DNA of 64,000 nucleotides from Tubiluchus corallicola (GCA_030141605.1 JAQGDQ010000126.1:186001-250000), one strand, 5' to 3'. Counted from the first letter of the stretch, positions 1 through 14,400 are shown. Notes: generated by a model from the sequence alone, not told the origin. Translations and numbers: made by a program.

Positions 1-245
1 GATCACATGTGGCAACTTCCTGATGTTAGAAATGACAATCATAATGTTGTTAATGATGTAATCCATGATATGATATTGATGTTGCAAATAATTCAGACGT
101 AGATGATTTTGTTGAATCTGATGAAGAAAGTAGTGACAGCAGTGATTCTGAATTTGATGTTGAGTTAGGACGCTCGTCTAATGTGCCAGCTTATTATACT
201 CGTTCAGGGAGAAAGTCTGTTCCTCCTAAGATTTTAGATGTTTAG
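1..245 (+). pseudogene. C-terminal remnant of an LTR-retrotransposon polyprotein
   Basis: From about base 80 the sequence reads as an acidic, serine-rich stretch followed by YTRSGRKSVPPKILDV and a stop at 243-245. A tail of this kind (acidic linker, then a basic SGR..PP motif just before the stop) is typical of the end of the integrase region of Ty3/gypsy-type polyproteins. The upstream part (starting DHMWQLPDVRN) is in another frame, so there is at least one frameshift near 75-80. The element continues off the left edge. Family assignment is inferred from the tail motif alone. A purine-rich AAGAGGG at about 358-364 could be a polypurine tract, but I could not define the 3' LTR. Confidence 0.5.
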
Positions 246-3049
246 ATTACATTTAGCATTATAGTTAAAAGTTTCATGCCTTAATTTTGAAAAATTGTAT
301 GTTTAGACGGCTTATATACTTTCATCAGAGTTGTACTGCTTCAGGGTACAACTCATCAAGAGGGTTTTGCAATGCAAGTGTGAAACACTAGATCTTAGAG
401 TTTACTACATAATATAGTGTTAGCTATGCTTTTGTATTTAGTATTGGTTGACAAGGTTAATTAAGAGCATATTGGCAGCAGTATGTAATAGTGTGAATGG
501 AGCTTTGTTAATAACCTTGTTATAGTTTCAAAATTTGTGCAATTGCAAGTTGCTTCTTAGTTTGTTTGAGGCAGTTAGAATAGTAACTGTAGCATTGACT
601 AATTGTGCTTAACTTGTACAGATTGCCTTTTTAAGGTTTTTATAAGTTCGGGAGAATGTAAAGGCAATTGGTAGAACGGAGCTGATTTGTGCAATGAGGA
701 GACCTCGTGCAAAATGGCGTAATTTTATAGCAAAGTAATTTCGTGAGAGGATCCAATTTATGTCTTGGTTGCTTGCAAACAATTGTCTTTATTTAATAAA
801 GAACCATAACACCTGCATTAAAAAGTATAATGTATGTGCAATGTCTGATTGATAAAAAAAACTGGCTGACCTTGAAACGACAAATTTGGTGAAATGAGGA
901 TTATGAGGAGTATATGTGCTGTGGTGAAGTTGTATAAGGACGTGCATTGACTTTGTATGTTGGAAAGGATTATAAACAAAGATAGAACGAACAGCAAAGC
1001 ATTTCAACTTCTTTCCTCACTACCTAGTAGCAAAACCATCTTATCTACGTTGCCACTATTATTTTAGTTTGTAAACTGTGACTTAGAAGCCGCAACTGCA
1101 TTGGAAGGCTCGACAAGCTTCGCGCTGAACTTGAAATTGTTGATGCAACTTTCTGAATTTTTGCGGGCTTATTGCATTGTTGCAAGACTGAAACATATTT
1201 CTCTGTACAGTGATAATCATTAATAAAAACTGACACGCACGAAAGACATGCGATGCGGTACCGAACGTTTGTTGCAAACTTGCATTAACTCCGGAAATGT
1301 TGACCTATGCACTATACAATTTTAACAAAACCTGAGTTTTTAGTGTGTTTTATATTCTCGCGCAATTAATTTGTTATACGTTATGTGAAACTATTCATGC
1401 GTGTCATTTAATTTTTTAAATATTTACGCCGTATGCCACCTTCGAGCTCGAACACGAGCAGTGAGGTTGTGCACTGCCTAGGGTTCCTAATCTAATGCAA
1501 AAGAAAAAGCTTGAATAGAATACCTTCAGTACAATTATAGTAGTTACACTTATTATTAGGCCTTTTATAGAAAGCCTATATGCATACCCATAATTATATA
1601 ACCAAAACGGTAGATTTTTCGTACACCTAACTGGAATTTTCTTGTAGTAATGATTCAAGTTGACACCGTCCTGTACATTAAAAACAAATTTTACCTATTC
1701 AAGTACAAGAGAATGTTATTTTAAACGTACAACAAAATTAATGGTCATTTTAAATGAACAGTTAACGAAAACTGTCTTTACTATACTTATAGATGTAATT
1801 TCGAAAAAAACGAAGTAGATTTTATGCACACTACTTTTTACATGTAAAGCAAATTTGTCTTACCATCCATTTTGTAAGTGTCGAGATACAGCTAACATGA
1901 AAACGCGTATTCCACATAGAGGAAGAATGTATTATGGCAAACATCCGTCATACAGCTGTTGTATTGTTAATGTTTTGCACAGGTAACACAGATGTTCAGT
2001 TGCTGGGCTTCACTTAGAGGCTGTACAATGTGTCGATGTCCAGCTATAAGAGCAGCTACCTGGAACTAATAATTATTTATGGGGAAGTGAGTTGTGCGCT
2101 TTAACATAGTGTGTTTTAATGGGTGTCAGAGTGTACTGTAACAGTCAAGTCCAAATTCTGGTGATATAACGCAAAACAATTATGAACAAAGAAGGGACAG
2201 AAATTATAAACTATTTTTTGTCACTAAATTATTATTATTATTAATTTTGAAATTGCAGTACAATTTTCACTTTTCAGTCAAACACCTCAACGTTTAAATC
2301 TTTTGAAATTAGGCTTAAACTGCCTCTTTTAGTTCTTCGTTGTAGTTATCTTCAACTAAACTTTTCTATTCGAATAAGCTAGTCCAATATAGAATAACAA
2401 AACACGTCTGCATATTGACGCCGTAATTTGACTGATACCCCTTGCTGAATTGTTTCTCAGAATTTGACGCAGTGAAGTTTGATGTCATCTAAACACCGAT
2501 CAGTTTTTAGACTGAAAGTTTTTGTTTGTCAGTTTAAAAACTGAAAACATTCTTTGGAATATAGAGCCGTGCAGACAGCTTTGTCAGCATTTCAAAATTG
2601 AAGAGATTGCCCCTTCAATATGCAAGCTAACTGATAATGAAACCTGATTGTGTAGACAGAAGTCATTTTTTAAATGTCATTCTTTTGAACGACCGTGTGG
2701 ACGGCCTATAAACAGTCATCGTCATCGAGATAGGTGCTTCCTATGAATTGACATGTTGGTGTTTTGCTGATACATATGTGGCTTCAGCCTAGCTTTCTAT
2801 GATTATAATTCTTAAGAAAAAACTTAATGCATAAACATGAATATTATAAAAAATAGTCTTAATAATTTTTGATTTACACAAATCGATCATCTATACTGTA
2901 TCAGCGTATATACGAACTTTTAGCATAATATTTGTTAGCATTGCTAAACCCTGTTAGCAATCTTTAACCTGTGCGGACAAACAAGTACACTCATTTTTAA
3001 CTTGTTTAACATTGTTAGTATGACGATACCAATTAATTTTACCTATCTT
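246..3049. other. A+T-rich stretch without a recognised gene
   Basis: This stretch follows the retrotransposon tail. It contains an AATAAA at about 797-802 that could end the retroelement transcript, and only short open frames with low-complexity translations. I see no exon with coherent splice sites, no RNA gene and no clear inverted-repeat element. The first several hundred bases may be the element's LTR or 3' UTR, but no TG...CA boundary pair could be fixed. Confidence 0.4.
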
Positions 3050-3960
3050 TAGTTAATAATTAATAATAATAATAATTTATTGAATATTTTTAATGCATTT
3101 TACACGATGATCAAATGTATCTTACAAATAAAAGATCATCAAAATGACTAAAAAAATTAATCCATAAGATATTTAAGACAACAGTGATTAATTGAAAGTA
3201 CACTAAATTTGACAAAAAAGGAAAAACAATAAAAACACAGAAAATTTAGTAAAATAATAAAAGCAATGCCATAAAACATATACATTCGTAAAAAATACGA
3301 GATTAGCTCAACCACAGGAGGCTTCTTTAAAATAGTAGGTTTCACACTTTTTAAAAATTATCAATCGACTTGATCAGGCATAACTGCAGGGGCAAAGAAT
3401 TCCACAATTTGCGGGCACCAGACTGAATGATTTATCACCGCATGTGACTAGTCTGGTACGTGGGACTTCATGGTTACTTCTGCTTGAGTTAGCTCTGCGA
3501 GGGACATATAGTTTAAGAAGGTTTGATATGCAAGTAAGGGCCAGACTATTGATTGCTTTGTAAGTTATCAAATTTATTTTAAATTTAATTCTGTACGCAA
3601 CCAGCGCAGTTCGCTGAGCATTTGAGTGATATGGTCAGATTTCCGATAGCGAGTGATTAACCTAGTAGCTGATTATGTACGTGTTGAAGCTTTTGAATTT
3701 GGTAAAGTGGAAGACCATATAATAAACGACATCCAGTCGGAAGCTTACAAAAACATGCACTAGGATTTCACAAGTATCTTTTGAGAGAAATGTTCTAAGT
3801 TTTGATATATTTCGCAGATAAAAATATGAAGATTTACAAACACTGTTAACGAGAAGGGCCATTAATAGACAATCGTCCATAATTACAAAAAAGGTTCCTA
3901 ACATTAGTAGATATCTCGGTATGATTATTGCCAACCACAATGGAGAATTGACTAATTTTT
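3050..3960 (-). pseudogene. 3' end of an L2/CR1-type LINE (RT C-terminal region, tail)
   Basis: Read on the minus strand, 3940 downward gives SVCKSSYFYLRNISKLRTFL, then a diverged equivalent of the family motif SRLDYCNSLLYGLP. Lower down come the LLKLYVPRR, RTRLV.CGDKSFS and LWNSLPLQL motifs. Their order and wording match the region after the polymerase core in L2/CR1 LINEs. The pieces lie in different frames, so the copy is dead. The minus-strand 3' end runs into AATAAATTATTATTATTATT (3056-3075), a short tandem tail of the kind these LINEs carry. The 5' part is missing, as expected for a 5'-truncated insertion. Confidence 0.75.
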
Positions 3961-5343
3961 GATGCAGACTTCTAAAAAATAATAATTACAGACAATCCTG
4001 AGTGCCATTGTTCTAGCTATTAACCTTATTTAGTGTTTAGCGCTGTTAGAACCGCAAAAATATTTTTATTCTTTAGCCGCATAGTCCTTGCATGTAAAGG
4101 TGATTTCGATTCTATAAGATGTCTAGCACTGCTAAAGTTTAGAGAAAAGAACAAACAACATAAATTAAGTCATGCGACAAAAAGTAACTTGAATTAGAAA
4201 ACAGAAAATCAAAAAATATAATTTTCTGTTGTGTCCCAGAATGTACGTACTGTGAATTGTCCCAATGATGTCATATTTCTGTGCTGCGTTTTTATTTGCT
4301 GTCCTGTTTTTTCCATGCTCTTGTATGGATCCTGTCTGGGTGCAATAATTAATGCTCTACGCGACGTGTAATAAGTAATACGACTGTATCGCATACCTAC
4401 TTTCAGTTCGCTTTTGCTTAATTTTTTCTGCTTTGAGTTTACTTTTGTTGTGATTTTGCTGGATATAATTCCTTTTGCTTTAAGGTGACGTTTGTTTGCT
4501 TTTTTTATTTATACAGTTTGCTCATAGTTTTGTGTGATCTGTAAGCTGTAATATGCACACGATATGCTTACATTGCCCATTTCTTGTTAGGTCATCTTAT
4601 GCTTTGCTTTTAATTTGTTGTGAGGTATTTTGTGCTTATTTCAGAGTTGATCTTTGAGTTGTTTTTTTCAACGCGAGATGCAGTACGTATATGTTTGTTG
4701 ATTTGCTATTTACATTGCTTCTTGAAGATTACTGTTTTTGTTTTTATTTTAAATTCATGAATGAAAGTATAATTATTATTAATAATTATTACCCTAATGG
4801 TAACCTAGTATTTCAATTCTTAATGTGCTTGCTGTTTATAATGTTGCTTCTCTATTATCTAACATTTTCACCAAAAAAAAACTGTTCACAATATATTGCT
4901 CGTAACATGCTAAATTTATTTTAATACTGTATTTTTTTTTCGTACAATAATCACCCAAAAACCTTTCTGCACCTGCAAATGAACTTTTGTTGTTAGAAAG
5001 TGGCAGCTGATTAAGTGACCAACAGATCTTTAGCTACTTTTTCTCAATTATGTTTAAATTGTCATTATTGTTCTTAAATTATTGAATTGAGTAATTAAAA
5101 CAACTGAGTTCAATTAGGCGGAGCATTAATTTCGAAAAAAGGTAGTAGTATATTTCCATGTAGTTTAATAATTATTATTAGCGCTTAACATCATGTGACT
5201 TATTTCTTTATTAATTTGTGAAACGAATTTCTTTACAATCACACCAGTCACCTTCGAACCCAGCTGTCATGGTCTTTCCAAACTTCGTGGTGGCTTACTT
5301 TCAGTGGTGCCTCAATTTTTATTAGACAACGCGCGCGGCAAGC
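3961..5343. other. Upstream flank of DNAJC11
   Basis: No gene is recognised between the LINE tail and the DNAJC11 start codon. The last 100 bases before the ATG are less A+T-rich and include an ACGCGCGCGGC cluster (about 5329-5339), which would suit a promoter/5' UTR of a housekeeping gene. No TATA box is evident at a standard distance. The open frames at 4209-4394 and 4691-4924 have composition typical of chance frames in A+T-rich DNA. Confidence 0.4.
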
Positions 5344-5439
5344 ATGGCAGCGCACGTGCAAGATGAACTTGATGAGGAAAATGAATCGGAACCCGTGGCT
5401 TTTGAAGACTACTATACATTTTTGAATGTTCCCCGTAAT
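5344..5439 (+). CDS. DNAJC11: DNAJC11 exon 1 (coding)
   Basis: Encodes residues 1-32, starting [14 protein letters not shown] and ending TFLNVPRN, the start of the J domain. The ATG has GCGGCAAGC before it and G after it, a reasonable initiation context. The donor is GTAAGT after AAT (phase 0). Reading on past the donor gives a 69-codon open frame, which is intron sequence and not coding. Confidence 0.9.
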
Positions 5440-8400
5440 GTAAGTATTTTACAGTATTTCTCTGTTAAAGCACAGGACAGTGTTCGTTTCAATGAAATTC
5501 ATTACTGCTTTACTCTGTGGACTCAAATTATTTTTCTAAACTGCAACTGGTAATTTTTATTATAGTTAACAATATCAGCATTATCATAGCTACATCAAAA
5601 TTTCTCTTTTCCCTTTCTCTCTCCTTTTTTACACACAATATATAAATAGCATTGATATAATTTTAAGTAAGATTTAGCATACTTACAATGGACATGTACA
5701 TGCCGCTCAATTAGTTAGTAATATGTACAGATTAACAAAAAACAAAACCACAAAAAAACAAGTTACACAGTAAATATAAGAATGCAAAATAAGCCTATTA
5801 TTAGTGCCTATGAGAACTTAACGCACACATATATGATTTACTATACATATCAGTGCTTCTCTGCAGAAAGAAGAATAATCTTTCCTTTCTAACACATAAA
5901 GTACATCATTTAACAAAACAGTTAATACTGTTCAGTATTCATTAATGTAGAAAGCTGTTTCTCTTATTGTTTTCTGGATATAATTCTGGTAATAATTGCT
6001 AACTTTATTATTAGGTTACTTAAATAAAAGTATCATATTGGACTGCTCTCCGCTTTTAGTGGAGGCAGAACAGATGGCACCACGGCCTACACCGTGCGGC
6101 ATGACTCAAAGACAAAAACCAAAATGAATAAAATAAAAATGACGATTTATTACCCAAACAAAATAAATGTTCCAGACAGCTTACCGAATGGAGCAACAGA
6201 AAGCCTGATGAAGTGCGAACAGAGCTGAGATGAGATGAGACGCCCACTGACCACTGACCACTGACCAGGATCTACAGCAGACCTACCCTTTTTATAAGCT
6301 CAGGTGTGCACGTGACTAGTGGCTCCCACTAACACAAGGTCAGAATAAGCGTCTATGTGCTAGTTAAAGCCACGTTCACACGCACACTTGAGAAGTCTGC
6401 TGTATTCTCCTGCCAGTATTACACTATCTCATCACAGCCCTGCAGTACAATATGTTATGTCTTAAAATAGGGTTGCCAGAAAACATAGCTTGTTAGGCAA
6501 AAAAATTGACAATACAATTATTGCTGTTCATACATGCATTGTAAAATAACAAATCGCGATTCAAATATGTAAGACCACTGGGATGTGCAAGACCACTTAC
6601 ATAAGCCAAAAGATATCTGTGGGTCATGTTGAGCAGTTACCATAGTTTTCTGACTCCAATATTCCAAGCAGTATTCAGACTGTCAATGCTTTTTGTTCCA
6701 AGTTTCCAAATCTCAGCGCCATAAAAACGATGACAATAACAGCCAAAATTGTTGATTTTAGGCACTGCCAGAATTGGGCATTGCCAAAATTCCACAGCTG
6801 TTACAATTGAGTTCCACCAAGATTAAGCACTATACTGAAAGAGTGTAGATTTGAAAGACTGAAAAATTTTTCATTATCTTTCTTGATTGTTTTCAATATT
6901 ATTATGAAATACGAATTATCCTTCACAATAAATGCCCATTTATTTGTTTCTGATTTTATTTTTTAATACACCACATTACATAAAATAAAGCAACCAGATC
7001 TAGTTGTTGGCTTATGCTAAATCAGGTAAGTTATTGACTCACACATCTTGTCAAAAAATGGATTATGGCAAAATGCCTTACCATTTACACAGAGTAAGGA
7101 GCATAACACAGACTACGTCAAACAGATTGAGTGGCATTTACATAGCATCCAGAATGCTTATGCGTTATGGGGGTGAGGAATAGATAAAATCGGTTTATAT
7201 TATTTCAATGCACCCATTTGTCAGACCTGCATTATGCATTATTTTTTCTGCAGCTGTTTCCTATTAATTTTTTATTCGCAGTGTGGATGACGGTATACGT
7301 ATTTCCGATGCTAGGTAAACGCCTCTTAATGAAAGATGGAAGATGTCTCATGGCTTACACATTATGGATTATGGCTTGCTCCTTACACCTTTCTCTGTGT
7401 GACACGGGCCTAATAATGAAAAAAAATAATGAAATTGAACATTATGCATACACAGTAAAACTTTGAAAAAACAATCACTCACTGGAGGAGTATGTGGATT
7501 GTGTCGTATGGCACATCACCAGCAGTATTGCTGCTGTACAATAAAATGCCGGGTATTGTACTGGATGCCGGATGTGAGTGTAAATACTGTGAAGCTACCT
7601 GTAATTTTAAGTAGCTTTATAGGTTTGGTGCTTATACAAATCTGTATAATGAGGACATAAATTTTACAGTCATAAGTGTAATGGCAAAATAAAAACTAAA
7701 TTTAAATTAAAAGTAACACAAAGTACAGTACACAATAAAAATGCTCAACTAGATACACAAAACTAAACTTGGTGTGATATAGCATGATTTGATGTTGTAA
7801 TGAGGTGTACCAGTATTAAATTTTGCCGTAGAGGCATAGATGAATCACAAAACAGTCAGATATGTATCTTCAGGTTAGGTGCCTATATTTCCTAATTGAA
7901 TTAAATGAAAATTGTGATTTAGTCGTTTTGTGAATTAACCAAATAAAAAATTATATTATGATAACGATTTTTATTAGTTAAAAACTTTTGTCTACAAAGC
8001 ATAGTAAATCTGTACTGAAGTTATGCCATGCACAGTTAAAATTGAGTTAAATGCTATAATAACTAGTGTAGTGTAGTGTGTATAGTATGTAACACTATTT
8101 ATAGTATGCAACACTATAGTATTAGCAAAATTTAAAGTGCCAATTAAGTGCAAAAAGCTATTATTGATATGCTGGTGTTTAGCAAGTTTTACAAATTTAA
8201 ATTGTAATATGTGGTTGCAACAGTATTAAAGATTTTTCAACAGTGATTCTTTTTTGTTCTATGGAAAGGTCTTCATTGTCAATGTGAAACTATACTGCTA
8301 GTCTTTTAAACAAACTTACTGCATATTCGTCAGTGAAATTACTCTAAATTTTTGAAATTTTATGTTTCTAGGCTACTTCTGAGGAAATAAATGCTGCTTT

Positions 8401-11400
8401 TAGACGTGCTAGTCGCTTATATCATCCAGATAAACATCTCCATCAGGCTGACAAAAGCAAAGCTGTGTTGTTGTTCACTAAGGTGAATCGCCTTTGTTTT
8501 GAAAATAATAAGTAATAATATTTATGCTAATATATGCTAATATGCTAATAAGTAACAATATTTTAATTTGGGTGTGATCCACTGTTGAATTTAGTTCTAA
8601 AATTTCAAGAGTAGCATTTACTCCTTTAACCTGGCAGAATCATCATTTCTCTCCAAGTGCATCCAGTGCAGTTGTTCTTTGTCCATTGTTAGATAATGAC
8701 GAATAAGATAACGGCTTGTGTATGGAGCCATCTGGTGGCTGTGCAAAATGAGCAGACAAAATTATTGTTATTTGCAATATACTTTTTCCTAAACTGTTAC
8801 TTATTTGCCCTGAAATGTTTTGTTCGAGTATAACACAATATGTACAGTAAGCTATCGCTGATTTTTGAAGTTCAATAGTTTAAGCGAATGCATCAAATTT
8901 TCCAATTTTGAGGAGAACTTTTAGGTGAACTTTTAGGTGATTTAAATGTCGCCAACGAAAGCAAATGTGTGTAATATTGAATTAAGTTTGCATTCATGAC
9001 TACAAAATGAACGTGGAAATTTAGTCATTAAAACTTACAAATATTTTTCAAAAGATATCTATATATATAAAAATTAAATAGCCTAATTATATCTCTTGTA
9101 GGCCTTCCTTGCAATCAATTGGGAGTTTTTAACTGTTATCGGTAGCCCTTAAAATATCCTGCCATTGCTGGTCCATATGTGAGCAAACTTGTGTTCTTTT
9201 TTGTAGTTGTGAGCAACCAAAAGAACTCACGTCTTTTCGGTGTTAATGATTCGTTGAGAAAGAAAAATTTGGTTGTCCATGTATCGGGAATAATCCAAGT
9301 TAGTTGTGTTCCCCGAATTTTTGCGTTCTCTGTACATAGGCATCTCTCTTGTCTCGCTGCGTAAATTTAACGATAATTCTAGGATGGCTTTTTTTGGTTT
9401 GGGAAGCCTTTGTGAAATACTGATGTTGTCGGTTGTAAGGGCAATTCCTATGTTGGGGGCGGCACTGAGAACAATTGCATTGGTGTTTTCGTGTTCAATA
9501 ACAGGAATGCTGGAAATCTCAAGGCAGCCTCTACGACTGTATTGATCAAGCTTATCAATCTCGTCTGCATTCGTCTGTGCCTGTTTATGTAGCTCATCGA
9601 CTGTTGTTTTGAGGGAATGGCTTTCGGTTTGTAGTTTTGCAATATCCTGCTTTGCCTTGTTCAGCTCAGTTTTAAACTGTCAAACATAGCTGAAATGGCT
9701 TCCTGAGACTGGGTGATAGCATTCATTTCCTGATCAATTTTTGTAACCTTTGCGCTTAACATCTGATTATCAGTTCAGTGAGTCACATGGTCATGGCTTG
9801 TATTCCTTGTCGTCGATGTACAGCTTGCCCAACAAGCTGCTAAATTTCACTTTCCTCCCAGCCTTAAAAGCTACCTCCATTGCAGGCTTCAGTTTCTTCT
9901 TCTGTTCATAGTCGTATTTAGTGAAGTCATCCTGGAGATAACTTTTGGGTTGTGACACTAATTCTTTCTTTGAGGTCATGACAATTTCAGACTGTTTTAT
10001 GCGACTATAACAGCGCACTATTATAGGACCACTGTTTATTTTCAATCGGCTGGTTTATGAAGTGTGTGTTAGACATGTGCATTTATCATTACTAATTTGC
10101 TACTAGCATAGGTGTCAGTTAATTTACACGTTAAGCTTGATGGTACAGTTTCATCATACAGGCCAGTCAGAAAAGCGTTTTAATGATGTGGGATTCTTTT
10201 CGTACAAGCACTGATGTGGTTAAGAAACAATTCCTCACTGTGTATAATGGATTAGATACATATTCAATATGTTCTTTCGGGGTATGACCCAGTAGACAGT
10301 CTCACGGCCGGCCATCAGTGATGCGAGTAAGCACTGCATAACGGACACCCAAGAATATTGAAGAAAGAAACAACAGAACCAAAACTTAGAAATTAAAAGG
10401 GTCAACTGGGAACAACAGCAACAAAAAAACCTGATGACAATGCTTCATATCTTGACTGGACCAACGACACTCAGCAGGCAGATAGGAGATGTGCATACGA
10501 CAACAGAACACAGGCAACTGACGATGTCATGCGCTCGTTTTTTCTACAGGAATCGACTGCTTATCGCAGGTTATGTTATGGGCTTCCTAGTTTAAAGTGG
10601 CGGTCATAACATTACCCGTAGGTTGGTTGGCCTGGTGCCCATGAATAAATGCAATGCACATTCACTTGTTCAGCTCAATATATATGAATATGTAGTCATT
10701 CGCAAAAAACAAACATACCAATCAAATCTACCACCGCCCAGCAATAAATGGATTTTCATCATTGAGCAACTGCCATAATTGTTTTTTTACAGTTTTCTGT
10801 GAATTGAGCAAGAGAAAATTGCAGGAGTTTGCAAATTGCTTTACCCTTGTCTTAATACATCTGAACGTGCAACTTGGCTGCATCGTAATTAGATTAGATA
10901 TGAATGGAAAACCTTAAATGAGCTTTTACTAATTCTGAATTTAATGTGCAGAACATTGTAAACTGAGCTGTGATCACATATATCAAACTCATATAAATGC
11001 CATCAATAAATCAACAGAGCTACAAAGCATGGATGTCATATTGTGTCCACTTAATGAGGATATCATAAGCCAATTTTACCAGTGTGTTGATCACTACAGT
11101 ATGTATTTTCATAATCAGATCTTATTTTGGCTGTCAAGTATTGAGGTCCTACTTTGTTTAACACACACCACCTGTAATTGTAATTTTTGCCAACAAATTT
11201 ACAACACTAAATATATTGCGTATACAGTGATTCTCTATTGACATCAGGTATTGCACATCATAGATCGTATACCTCAAAGGAAAAAATTAGTTGCTTGTGT
11301 GAAGATTGAAAGCATGATGAAAATTAAGGTTTACTGATTAAGGATATAGCCTGCAAGCACCAAGATGAAACTAGACTAGATTACTAATTTACTAAGAGAC

Positions 11401-14400
11401 GGATCGATAACTGGAGGTATACTACAACACATTTTTTATTTATTTTCACACCTAGAGTGAGCAAACAACTGTCATCTTACAGTACTACATATTAGCATGA
11501 ATGCTGGTATATTTAACCTATTACAACTAGAAAGTCAACAGGTGCTAATGGCAAAAATTAATTGAATTTGCAATGTCGTTTAACTGTCCCTCACAATTGA
11601 CCGTGCATACAACCTAATTTCTTGTAGACAAGGACAATATTTTCTTCCTTTGGTGATTCCTCAGGGTGTTAGCTCAAATAGTTATTTACCAGTTTATGTT
11701 TTCAACAAAGTATATGTCCTTTTTGGTGGTCACATTACTTGAGGATCAGTAGACTGCAAGACCAAGACCACTAAGTACATGTACAAGCTGAACTGTAGGC
11801 CACTTGACCACAAACCTCAACATATATGTGCTAAACAAAATTTAATGAAGGAACTATATTGTAGGCAAAGAAAGCACATGAAGTTCTAAGTGATCCTCAT
11901 CAGCGAGCAATCTATGATGCACTTGGAATTAAAGGACTTGAGACAGAGGGTTGGGAGGTAAGGCATTTTTATTTCTTGCTTACAAATTAGTGGATAGGCC
12001 ACATATTTGTTGTAGATATTTTGCAAGGATGACAACATTTGATATTTCTGACATTTCAAACTGGACCGTTTCATGGTTTTGGTTATTTTTTTATCAAATA
12101 TAGCAATTTTTCGTCAAATATTTCATTAATGATAACATTATTGTAATGTTCTGCTTCCAACATCCACAGTGATTTAGTTTCTAGTGCATTTCGTTGTAGT
12201 ATCATTGGTAGGAAAACCTATATTCAAATGCTAATCTTGAACTAATTAAGAATTGGATTAATATTGCTAGATTTTTTTCATAATGCTTTGTCTTTATTAT
12301 GTGTGGATGCGCCCAAGTAAAATATGCAAAATAAAAAGCTAAATCGAGCATTACCTGGTGCGATAAACAATTTGATGGCCAAGATGGCATCCAGGATAAC
12401 AAAAAAACAGTAATTAATAGGTTCATCAGAACTATGGCAGTAAGCAAAAGCTATAATTGCATACGTGTAAGTATGAACAGGTAAAATAGGTCATGGAAGT
12501 CATGTGACTATACCTAAAGTTGGCTTCTGATATCTGATTGGCTGTAATGTATAACAAGGTTAAAAAAGGTTGAACTAATAAGAAATTTGAAAAATTTAAC
12601 TAAGTGTGGTCTAAACTAGCATTCACATTATGAATAGCTTAAATTGTATGCAATTATGTTATAGAGAATATATGTCATGTAATCTGTTAATAAACTATTA
12701 CTAATAGCCAACAGCAATGTCAATCCATGTTTTGTTAGTTCACTTCCAGCACTCTAATTTAAGCAAAAACTATAAATATGATGTATATTGGGTTTCCTGT
12801 CAATTTCCTGAGCAGATTGTACAGAGGACAAAGACACCATCAGAAATACGAGATGAATACGAACGATTGGCTAAAGAAAGGGAAGAGAAAAGGTTACAGC
12901 AAAGGACAAATCCTCAGGTAATATCAGCAGTTTAAAATTATATAAAGGAAAAAAAGTTTGTTTATTACAATTTATCTGGGCCTGTGTTTATCAAGATTTT
13001 TGACAGTTCTGTCTCTTATACATTTTATTTATGTGCTTTGCTATGGACAGCCAAGTGCAGCACAAAAAGTTACTTTAAAGAAATTATCTGCTTCATTGTC
13101 CCTATAAAATGAATAATTGAATAATGAATAATGTAATATTGTATCAAGATGTAATAATTGTATCAAGATGTAATGTAGAAAATTAAGTTTTTTTATTAAA
13201 TTTTACAGTTTGTGAAAGTTGTCTTTTCCTCGCTCATTTTGGTATTAACTCGAGTTTACTTATACCAGTTTTTATTTACTTGCTATTCTATGTAAGGGCT
13301 TGATTACTCTTCATTTATCTATTCAATTGAGATCAGTTTGTTTATCATTAGGAAGTAGGATAACATGGTGTACACATACCCATTTTATATATGCAAATTC
13401 TATAGGAACTCAAAAGTCAATTACTCTTTAATTTGTTATCACTTTTACTCTGATGACGTAAGCCTTATTGTAGTGTGACTGAGGGGACAGAGTTAAATTC
13501 TGAAGCAAGTAGCTTTAATATACTGTGGTAGGAAGTTATCTTTGGGAATATTTTGTTTAGGGTACGTTTGTGGTTGGTGTCGATGCTACAGACATTTTTG
13601 AGAGGTATATTCCTACTGATGAAGATTATATGCCTGGATATAGGTAATAATTTTATGTGAATAGGACAGTTATCATGTTTAATGAGTTAACAAAGATTTT
13701 TATTGATTTGATTGATGGCTTTATACTCTGTTAGAGGGAAAAGTTTGTCGATACAAATGAGCTCAGTAACTTAATATTTGTGTTAGGGTATAATTTGTGT
13801 TTCGTCTTGTATTGTTTAAGGTATAGGTTTTGAAATAGTTTTGTCATGAAAGAGTCTCACACTTCTAGTACATCAATATGTTTTTTTCATTTGCTTCTGA
13901 TGTTCAGAAACCTCCATCACTTGGTAGTACTTCATATTTTGAAAAAATTTTATGATTTTATGCCGTGTAGACTAAATGATGATGTTTGTTGTATTATTTT
14001 CTGCGCTAGTATAAGATCTTTGCTGTCAGTGTGCTGCAAAAATATTTATTGATTTTTATAAAAGCTTTTTACTTGCAATTAGTACTTTTATTTTTGCACA
14101 AAGCAATAAAAAATAATAAAAAACTATGCAAGAGACAGTTGTTAAAAATACAATGTTTAATCCCGTGGGACTTAATGAAAAATTAAAAAAGCAAATTAGC
14201 TCAGTAATAATATTTTAATTCATTTATTTGCTACAATTTTGTATTTTTAGTGGCTTTCCGAATGTAGAGGTTAATCAAATGAGCCTTTTGCAATCAATAG
14301 ATGTGCCAATGTCATCAAAAGACACGGCTACAATACAAGGTAGCTTATCTGTTCAAAATGGTAACGGACAAGGATCAATTGGTACTGTTCTTAGGCGAAT

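Larger units (their letters stand above)
5440..8371 (+). other. DNAJC11 intron 1
   Basis: A 2.9-kb GTAAGT...TTTCTAG intron. It contains a complete-looking solo LTR (6039-6449) and a reverse-oriented copy of the minisatellite motif found in the HENMT1 intron (6739-6811). The remaining open frames (for example 7218-7466 and 7463-7660) have no recognisable similarity and are treated as chance. Confidence 0.7.
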
